Program-made: the position numbers and the translations under genes | Notes under the pieces: model-generated | What the model was told of the DNA's origin: nothing | Seen by the model: the letters and a program-made list of their open reading frames with translations, nothing else | Database searches by the model: none | In this document: piece after piece, positions 58,843-64,000 of the stretch | Layout of the letters: every line of letters starts with the position of its first letter | How positions within the stretch are numbered: the first letter of the stretch is position 1 | DNA from: a virus | Direction: 5' to 3' (one strand) | Virus record (IMG/VR): IMGVR_UViG_3300028393_000039 | Location: 1-64,000 of that record | Length of the DNA stretch: 64,000 nucleotides

Positions 58843-59658
58843 ATGTTATTAAAAAAAGGCTCACAAGGCGAAGAAGTTAAAAAAATTCAACAAAAGTTGG
58901 GTTTGGTTGCCGATGGAATATTCGGCGCAGGAACCGAGCAAGCGGTAAAAACTTGGCAATCACAAAACGGATTGATTAATGATGGTGTTATTGGTGTAAA
59001 CACTTGGGACAAGATGTTTCCAAAGGTAGTTGCCCCACCCGCACCTGCACCAGTATCATCTGGAACATTAAAATTCGAAAATTTAAGAGATTACATACCT
59101 GCAAATGTATTGGCACAAATTCCCGATACAATTACAAAATTTCAAATTAACACACCTTTAAGACTTGCACACTTTTTATCACAGTGTGCTCACGAATCAG
59201 GTAAATTTAAAATTACAGAGGAAAATCTTAACTATTCTGCTGATGGTTTAAGAAAAACTTTTACAAAATATTTTCCTGGTACTCTCGCAGAATCATACGC
59301 AAAACAACCTGAAAAAATTGCATCAAAAGTTTATGGTGCAAGAATGGGAAATGGTGATGAAACTACAAAAGAAGGGTATAAATTCCGTGGCCGAGGTTAT
59401 ATACAATTAACTGGTAAAGATAATTATAAATCATTTGGGCAATCTATAAATGAGGATATTATTTCTAATCCGGATTTAGTTGCCTCAAAATATCCATTAC
59501 TTTCAGCTGCTTGGTTCTTTCAAAGATGTTTAACAAAATGTGATGTAGGAGCAACAAAAGATGCTGTTATTGGTGTAACAAAATGTGTAAACGGTGGAAC
59601 TAATGGTTTGGATGATAGACTTGAATATTTTAACCAATTTTACTTCCTTTTAAAGTAA
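58843..59658 (+). CDS. Endolysin: peptidoglycan-binding plus GH19-type lysozyme
   Basis: This 271-residue protein has an N-terminal peptidoglycan-binding domain 1 (residues about 1-60, LKKGSQGEEVKKIQQKLGLV, DGIFGAGTEQAVKTWQSQNG). The GH19 chitinase-like lytic domain follows (about 80-271), with LAHFLSQCAHESGKFKITEE (catalytic Glu region) and FRGRGYIQLTGKDNYKSFG. No signal peptide is seen, so a holin is needed for release; the candidate is at 41794. An element like TACTTAT lies upstream. Confidence 0.85.
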   Translation: MLLKKGSQGEEVKKIQQKLGLVADGIFGAGTEQAVKTWQSQNGLINDGVIGVNTWDKMFPKVVAPPAPAPVSSGTLKFENLRDYIPANVLAQIPDTITKFQINTPLRLAHFLSQCAHESGKFKITEENLNYSADGLRKTFTKYFPGTLAESYAKQPEKIASKVYGARMGNGDETTKEGYKFRGRGYIQLTGKDNYKSFGQSINEDIISNPDLVASKYPLLSAAWFFQRCLTKCDVGATKDAVIGVTKCVNGGTNGLDDRLEYFNQFYFLLK

Positions 59659-59685
59659 AAACTTGATTTTATAAAAAAAATGTGA

Positions 59686-59692
59686 TATTTAT
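59686..59692 (+). promoter_or_regulatory. Late promoter-like TATTTAT without ORF
   Basis: Element after the endolysin gene, followed by about 90 nt with two hairpins and no ORF. See the RNA feature at 59697. Confidence 0.45.
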
Positions 59693-59696
59693 TTCT

Positions 59697-59785
59697 TACA
59701 TCACTCCTTTTTGAGAGTGTCTCATATATCAATCCTAAAAGACTCGCAAAAAAATAATTTTGACGAGTCTTTTTTTTTTCTTATC
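59697..59785 (+). ncRNA. Small RNA candidate with own terminator
   Basis: A CACTC/GAGTG hairpin, then an AAGACTCG / CGAGTCTT stem followed by a long T run, lie downstream of a TATTTAT element. An RNA of about 80-90 nt would start shortly after the element. The terminator also ends endolysin transcription. It may simply be a long 3' end, which would be the alternative. Confidence 0.4.
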
Positions 59786-59789
59786 TTTG
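59760..59789 (+). promoter_or_regulatory. Host-type promoter TTG-N19-TATCTTTG
   Basis: TTG at 59760-59762 and TATCTTTG at 59782-59789, 18 nt before the ATG at 59808. It would drive the small-gene block at the end of the window. Confidence 0.65.
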
Positions 59790-59807
59790 TTGTAAAATAA
59801 ATTTTAT

Positions 59808-60698
59808 ATGCCATTATTACAAAAACCAACCAACATTTACCACACGGGTGAACAAAATACTGGAGGAGCAAAAGATTCTTGGATGAATGAGTTTGAGGAT
59901 ATGTTTAAGACAGAACTTGGTGAGAAAGTTGTCGAGGAAACATTAAAACAAGATAAAACACAAGAATTTACGGAACCCGAAAAGGTTGTGGAACCAACTA
60001 TTGATGAACTTTCATATGATGAAAAGTTAGAATTTATGAAAAAATTTGCGAAAGAATTTAATTTGGAATTTACGATGAAAGTCACGCCCTCTATACCTGT
60101 AAATTCAACTCCCTCTGTAACCCCAACTATTGAACCTGTAAAAGAAGAGGAAGTAATTGAACCTGAACCTGTTAAAGAAGAAGTTAAGGTTGAAACTCCA
60201 AAACAAACGGAAAAGCCGATTACCTTTAATTTTGAAAAACCTGAAGGGTGGAATAAGAAAAGAAGTAGAATGAGTTTTTCTAAAGTTTTTTTTAATGGAT
60301 TATTCGGTATTGATATGGACCCATCTGATTTTAGAAGATATGAGAAATTTATGGATAATTTTAAACCAGTACTTATTATTTTATTAATTGCGGGACTTAT
60401 TATTTCAGGTTATTACTTTAAGGTTGATTATAAAAATACAGGAAAAAAAGTAACACTTATTGATAGGACTTTTAATTTTTTTGTTGATACGTATGATAAA
60501 TGGACAGGAAGAGATAAAAAATATAACCCTACTTATACAATAAAAGATTATAATCAGGACACACCTGTAACCGAAACATTTAATATTAATTATCAACCAT
60601 ATTATCTTGATTCACTTAATAAAATAGACACAATTAAAATAGATACTACTCAAATTTCAAGTGATTGGGAAAAAGAATATCAACAATTAAATAATTAA
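59808..60698 (+). CDS. Membrane protein with long N-terminal region
   Basis: This 296-residue protein has 180 N-terminal residues that are acidic and Pro/Glu-rich (EPVKEEEVIEPEPVKEEVKV). A hydrophobic helix (PVLIILLIAGLIISGYYF) lies at about residues 185-205. The C-terminal part may form a small outer domain. No signal peptide. Function unknown; probably early because of its promoter. Confidence 0.6.
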   Translation: MPLLQKPTNIYHTGEQNTGGAKDSWMNEFEDMFKTELGEKVVEETLKQDKTQEFTEPEKVVEPTIDELSYDEKLEFMKKFAKEFNLEFTMKVTPSIPVNSTPSVTPTIEPVKEEEVIEPEPVKEEVKVETPKQTEKPITFNFEKPEGWNKKRSRMSFSKVFFNGLFGIDMDPSDFRRYEKFMDNFKPVLIILLIAGLIISGYYFKVDYKNTGKKVTLIDRTFNFFVDTYDKWTGRDKKYNPTYTIKDYNQDTPVTETFNINYQPYYLDSLNKIDTIKIDTTQISSDWEKEYQQLNN

Positions 60699-60702
60699 AC
60701 TT

Positions 60703-61215
60703 ATGAGAAAATTTATAAAATCTTTAACGAATTTTTGGACTTTTAGAAAAGTAATTTGGAATTTCAGGTGGTGGGATTACTATTTCACTTTGGATGTATT
60801 AAAAGTGTGTTTGAAAGAGATGTCCGACAATCTTGAAACAAAGGGTATTGAAGTTGATGAACCGAGAATTAAAAAAGTTGCCAAAATGAGAAGAGCAATT
60901 GAGATTATGAATAATATGAAGGGTGTTCAACATATTGAAATGGCAGAAAAAGAACTTGGTGAATTACATATTGAACCATTTCAATTTAAACCATCTGAAT
61001 CGCATCCCGGTTCATTTGAATTAGTTGATAATAAAAAACCTGAACAAAAAGAACATAATAATAAAGTTTATGCAAGAGCTCGTGAAATAGAAGAACAAGA
61101 GTGGACGGAACTTTGGGAGATATTCAAAGGACAAGATAATTCCAAATATAAACCTAAAAAACAAGATTGGAATGATTGGTTTGACGGGACGGGAGCCCGC
61201 GGATGGTGGGATTAA
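60703..61215 (+). CDS. Charged helical protein, unknown function
   Basis: This 170-residue protein starts with an aromatic segment (TFRKVIWNFRWWDYYF), then a long charged helix (IKKVAKMRRAIEIMNNMKGV) and an acidic, Trp-rich end. It is 4 nt after the membrane-protein gene and co-transcribed with it. No family recognised. Confidence 0.6.
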   Translation: MRKFIKSLTNFWTFRKVIWNFRWWDYYFTLDVLKVCLKEMSDNLETKGIEVDEPRIKKVAKMRRAIEIMNNMKGVQHIEMAEKELGELHIEPFQFKPSESHPGSFELVDNKKPEQKEHNNKVYARAREIEEQEWTELWEIFKGQDNSKYKPKKQDWNDWFDGTGARGWWD

Positions 61216-61234
61216 TATTAAAAAAATTTATAAT

Positions 61235-61390
61235 ATGTGGAAAATATATTTAGTAATATTTGTTATTACAGCAATTATTTCCTATCTTTGGACAATAGGG
61301 ATTGATAAAATGAAGGATAAACACCCTGACTATAAGGGTGATGACTTTTTAAATTTTGAAGAAGATGAAGACTATAAAATTCATAAGTGA
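61235..61390 (+). CDS. Small single-pass membrane protein
   Basis: This is a 51-residue protein from the ATG at 61235 (MWKIYLVIFVITAIISYLW), one transmembrane helix and an acidic end. The upstream in-frame extension is not needed. The end overlaps the phosphoesterase start by 26 nt. Confidence 0.6.
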   Translation: MWKIYLVIFVITAIISYLWTIGIDKMKDKHPDYKGDDFLNFEEDEDYKIHK

Positions 61391-62042
61391 TACTCACGGA
61401 AAACACGAATATCTCACAAGTAAGGGTATGGGAAACATTTTAGGTAGTGGCGATATTTTAATTCACTGCGGAGATGTAACTAATATGGGAAGAAGTCACG
61501 AAATCAAGGAATTTTTAGATTGGTTTAGTAATACTCCATTTACTCACAAGGTATTTATCGCAGGAAACCACGATTTTGGATTCCAATATGCAGATACAAT
61601 TGCACCTGAATATATTGAGAAAGGTGTTCATTACCTTTTTGATAGTAGTGTTGAAATTGATGGGATAAAATTTTATGGTAGTCCTTGGCAACCTGAATTT
61701 TATGATTGGGCGTTTAATCTTCCAAGAGGAGAAAAACTTGCTGAAAAGTGGGCTAAAATACCGGGTAATACTGATATTCTTATAACTCACGGACCATCAT
61801 TTAGAATGTTAGACCACACCATAAGTGGGCAAATGGTTGGGGATGAAGATTTATTTAACAGAATTATGGAAATTCAACCAAAAATTCACGCGTGCGGGCA
61901 CATCCATTGGGCTTACGGACAAAAGAGTTTTAATGATGTTGATTTTATAAATGCTTCCGTTCTTAATGAAAGATATGAACACGAAAACAAACCTATTGTT
62001 GTTAATTTTGATGAAAACACCAAATTATTTGATTACATTTAA
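61365..62042 (+). CDS. Calcineurin-like phosphoesterase (MPPED-type)
   Basis: This 225-residue protein has FISDTHGKHEY, LIHCGDVTNMG, FIAGNHDFGF, LITHGPSFRMLDHT and HACGHIHWAYG, the full metal set. A short AT-rich start is chosen at 61365 because the track-like longer reading begins with TTG. The second such enzyme in the window is at 43070; the two are different subtypes. Substrate unknown. Confidence 0.85.
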   Translation: MKTIKFISDTHGKHEYLTSKGMGNILGSGDILIHCGDVTNMGRSHEIKEFLDWFSNTPFTHKVFIAGNHDFGFQYADTIAPEYIEKGVHYLFDSSVEIDGIKFYGSPWQPEFYDWAFNLPRGEKLAEKWAKIPGNTDILITHGPSFRMLDHTISGQMVGDEDLFNRIMEIQPKIHACGHIHWAYGQKSFNDVDFINASVLNERYEHENKPIVVNFDENTKLFDYI

Positions 62043-62053
62043 AAAAAATTAAA

Positions 62054-62242
62054 ATGAAAACATTAAAAGCGTTAAAACACTGGATTAAGGGCTATAGATT
62101 ACACCCAAAAGAAGCCAGAAGAATTGAAGACTTGTGGAATAATATTAAAATTGGAGTAATAACAATATTAGTCGTTTCACTAATAATTTGGTTATTATTA
62201 GGTATTGGTTTTTTTGATACAAAGGTTGGATTAAATAATTAA
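62054..62242 (+). CDS. Small single-pass membrane protein
   Basis: This 62-residue protein has a basic N-terminal half (HWIKGYRLHPKEARRIEDLW) and one transmembrane helix near residues 33-53. Part of the plus-strand small-gene run. Confidence 0.6.
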   Translation: MKTLKALKHWIKGYRLHPKEARRIEDLWNNIKIGVITILVVSLIIWLLLGIGFFDTKVGLNN

Positions 62243-62244
62243 AA

Positions 62245-62451
62245 ATGACACCACAGGAGGCGTATAAAAACTATTACAGATATTGTAGAGATACAGAAAC
62301 TTGGACTTCTGATTTTATTAAACATAATCTCAAGAAGAGTTGGATTGACTATGAGGAGTTTAATTTTGAGGAGTTCAAGGATAAGATATTAACTGATGAT
62401 AAGTTTAATGAGCGGTGGGGTAATGGATGTAGAGAAGAGTTAAAAAAATAA
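62245..62451 (+). CDS. Small protein, unknown function
   Basis: 68 residues, acidic/aromatic (MTPQEAYKNYYRYCRDTETW). Starts 2 nt after the previous stop. No family recognised. Confidence 0.6.
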   Translation: MTPQEAYKNYYRYCRDTETWTSDFIKHNLKKSWIDYEEFNFEEFKDKILTDDKFNERWGNGCREELKK

Positions 62452-62455
62452 GATT

Positions 62456-62716
62456 ATGAATGAACTTTATCAACAAATTAAGAGCGAATGTGAATTACCG
62501 GTCGCACTATTAAGATACACATACAAAGATTTTGAAGGCGTGTTACATCCATTTGCTAGTATTCATATTAGTTTTAAAGATAGCGATGAAATCAACATTC
62601 AAAAAATGGAAAACGTAAAAAGTAAGTATGGAGAATTTTTTATGTTCTTTAATAATAGTAAGGAAGGTAGAGAATTTTGGAAAAATAACCCAATAACAAT
62701 AACACAAAAACAATAG
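62456..62716 (+). CDS. Small protein, unknown function
   Basis: 86 residues with an alpha/beta look (NELYQQIKSECELPVALLRY). Next in the plus-strand small-gene run. No family recognised. Confidence 0.6.
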   Translation: MNELYQQIKSECELPVALLRYTYKDFEGVLHPFASIHISFKDSDEINIQKMENVKSKYGEFFMFFNNSKEGREFWKNNPITITQKQ

Positions 62717-62722
62717 AAAGTT

Positions 62723-62854
62723 ATGACAAACGAACAATTTATTTATTGGTTGAAAGGATATATGGCAGCACAAATTGACTGTCAGATTAAGACTGATATT
62801 GAGAAAGCACTTGCAAGCGTAGGAATTAAGTCTACTAGTACACTCATGGGTTAA
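62723..62854 (+). CDS. Very small helical protein
   Basis: 43 residues (MTNEQFIYWLKGYMAAQIDC), read directly from the DNA. It begins inside the repeated leader AATAGAAAGTTATGA. No family recognised. Confidence 0.55.
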   Translation: MTNEQFIYWLKGYMAAQIDCQIKTDIEKALASVGIKSTSTLMG

Positions 62855-62913
62855 TTACCAAAACTTATAAGGGTTAAAAAAACTATAACAATAGAAAGTT
62901 ATGAATAAAAAAT

Positions 62914-63063
62914 ATGAAGAATAGACAAGTTATTAAAGTAGAAGTGCCAAAAGAAATCTGGGATGCTGATATGTCAATATGGAATGTATTGTTCGGAAGA
63001 AGAGATATTATGGGTGCTTGGATGAAGAGTATAGTAAGCGTAGTTAATCAGATAAAACATTAA
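62914..63063 (+). CDS. Very small protein, unknown function
   Basis: 49 residues (MKNRQVIKVEVPKEIWDADM) read directly from the DNA. The repeated leader lies just upstream, with a 7-codon frame between; the start at 62914 is preferred. Confidence 0.5.
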   Translation: MKNRQVIKVEVPKEIWDADMSIWNVLFGRRDIMGAWMKSIVSVVNQIKH

Positions 63064-63078
63064 ACAAAATAGAAAGTT

Positions 63079-63516
63079 ATGAATAGTGAAATAATAAAGA
63101 ATAAACTTGGTGATGAATCTATGTGGAATCAGCCAGGGTTTCCCGAAGGTTTTGATAAATTCATTGAGGATAAAACATCTCCCATAGGCGAAGGAAATGG
63201 CCCGTGGAAATACATCATTCCATTAAATGAATTAACCATTAACGCATCTCAAGTAGAACAACCCGTGTTTGTATATAATGGACGTGTATATCAATCTCAA
63301 ATTAGAAAAGCACCTTTATTAAGAACTCACGAATTAGATAAAAACTTTTCAAATCTTGAGGATAATTTGCAAATAAAAAAAGAGTTGGAGGATTTTATAA
63401 ACAACAACTACACCCATATCTACCAAGTTATTGAGGAGAGAATGGCATCCTTTGTTGGTGATAATAGAGTAATGAATGAAGTTACATACATTATTAGAGG
63501 CGTTAAAATAATTTAA
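63079..63516 (+). CDS. Unknown protein
   Basis: 145 residues; soluble, with a central FVYNGRVYQSQIRKAPLLRT segment. Starts inside the third copy of the repeated leader, so expression is probably controlled like its small neighbours. No family recognised. Confidence 0.6.
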   Translation: MNSEIIKNKLGDESMWNQPGFPEGFDKFIEDKTSPIGEGNGPWKYIIPLNELTINASQVEQPVFVYNGRVYQSQIRKAPLLRTHELDKNFSNLEDNLQIKKELEDFINNNYTHIYQVIEERMASFVGDNRVMNEVTYIIRGVKII

Positions 63517-63518
63517 TT

Positions 63519-63728
63519 ATGAATATAGATAACAAATACATTATTAATGGTATTTCCATTGACAAAACAAAATATGGGTATAGAGTATTCACAATACCAA
63601 CCCAACACTTTAACATAGTTAATTTGGATGAATTAACAAATGAAAGATTTGAAGAGGCGATAAAATTCCAAAATGAAGGAGAGGATTTAGAAAATCAACT
63701 TATAAAATTAATGTATGAAAATGAATAA
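63519..63728 (+). CDS. Small protein, unknown function
   Basis: 69 residues (MNIDNKYIINGISIDKTKYG). Follows 2 nt after the previous gene; overlaps the next by a few nt. Confidence 0.55.
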   Translation: MNIDNKYIINGISIDKTKYGYRVFTIPTQHFNIVNLDELTNERFEEAIKFQNEGEDLENQLIKLMYENE

Positions 63729-63909
63729 TATAGACAAAAAGTTTTACACAAGATTATCTGAAAGTCACAGACCTGATTTGCAACCTAATGGTAAAATAGT
63801 AAAATGTATTGGTGATAAAGGTAATGGATATTTAGTCGTTACTACTGATGAAGAAATGGTGCCTAATACTTGGATAACTCACAAATCTCAACTTAAAGAA
63901 ATAATATAA
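63715..63909 (+). CDS. Small protein, unknown function
   Basis: 64 residues with a beta-rich middle (GKIVKCIGDKGNGYLVVTTD). The start could be 63715 or the ATG at 63721. Overlaps the previous gene. Confidence 0.5.
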   Translation: MKMNNIDKKFYTRLSESHRPDLQPNGKIVKCIGDKGNGYLVVTTDEEMVPNTWITHKSQLKEII

Positions 63910-63914
63910 AAGTT

Positions 63915-64000
63915 ATGAAAAAAATTTTATTTGTATTAGCATTAATAGTATCATTATCATCTTGTTATGTTGAACCCCCATATTATTCGCAGTGTGGGGA
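63915..64000 (+). CDS. Lipoprotein, truncated by window end
   Basis: The visible 28 codons give KKILFVLALIVSLSSCYVEP, a signal peptide with lipobox (LSS-C) ending at the window edge. The start follows AAAGTTATGA, similar to the repeated leader. An envelope lipoprotein, perhaps acting on superinfection; the rest is outside the window. Confidence 0.6.
   Translation, partial: MKKILFVLALIVSLSSCYVEPPYYSQCG

Larger units (their letters stand above)
62712..63082 (+). repeat. Three copies of a 15-nt leader with start codon
   Basis: AATAGAAAGTTATGA occurs exactly at 62712-62726, 62890-62904 and 63068-63082. The ATG of the first and third copies starts the genes at 62723 and 63079. In the second copy a frame starting there ends after 7 codons and the useful ATG is 13 nt further on. 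Confidence 0.85.

Overview
The window is a continuous piece of an AT-rich genome of a large T4-like tailed phage (contractile-tail type). The evidence is a complete head block on the minus strand between about 17.0 and 26.6 kb, in T4-like order: large terminase, portal, prohead protease, scaffold and major capsid protein (gp17, gp20, gp21, gp22 and gp23 equivalents). There is also a gp5-like baseplate hub protein at 9.9 kb. The host is probably a member of the Bacteroidota, most likely a flavobacterium. Three things point there: promoters of the TTG-N19-TAnnTTTG type, an almost complete lack of Shine-Dalgarno sequences before start codons, and exported proteins with signal peptides of that style.

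Layout. 0-3 kb: sugar-nucleotide and glycosyltransferase genes. 3-7.2 kb: PhoH, a degenerate HAD protein, two more glycosyltransferases and a putative gp55-like late sigma factor. 7.2-14.3 kb: tail/baseplate genes and small virion proteins. 14.3-17 kb: an FKBP isomerase, small genes and a homing endonuclease beside the capsid gene. 17-32 kb (minus): head genes, with a ribosomal protein bS21 gene on the other strand. 32-37.9 kb: small heat-shock protein, ClpC-like unfoldase, HNH endonuclease, M20 peptidase and a tmRNA. 37.9-42 kb: a WCTT-motif protein, a probable cell-wall peptidase, a lipoprotein and a holin. 42.0-42.5 kb: tRNA-Trp, tRNA-Glu and two unusual structured RNAs. 42.5-47.2 kb: accessory genes and ClpP. 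47.2-52.8 kb (minus): a cassette of putative internal or ejected virion proteins. 53-59.7 kb: further virion or accessory genes and the endolysin. 59.8-64 kb: many small plus-strand genes.

Three themes stand out. (1) The phage carries a nearly complete protein quality-control set: tmRNA with an unusual tag, ClpC-like ATPase with a ClpP-docking loop, ClpP, Hsp20, FKBP isomerase and a peptidase. (2) Many proteins of different architecture share an N-terminal amphipathic peptide that often ends in a T4-type prohead-protease site, (I/L)xE before a small residue or Gln. This suggests a large set of packaged, processed internal proteins. (3) About thirty copies of TATTTAT lie immediately upstream of genes on both strands, mostly structural ones. 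In 13 cases the start codon is only 4-6 nt downstream, so these look like late promoters that make leaderless or nearly leaderless mRNAs. By contrast the clp, clpP-operon and tmRNA genes have host-type promoters. All functions are inferred from reading the sequence; no database search was run.
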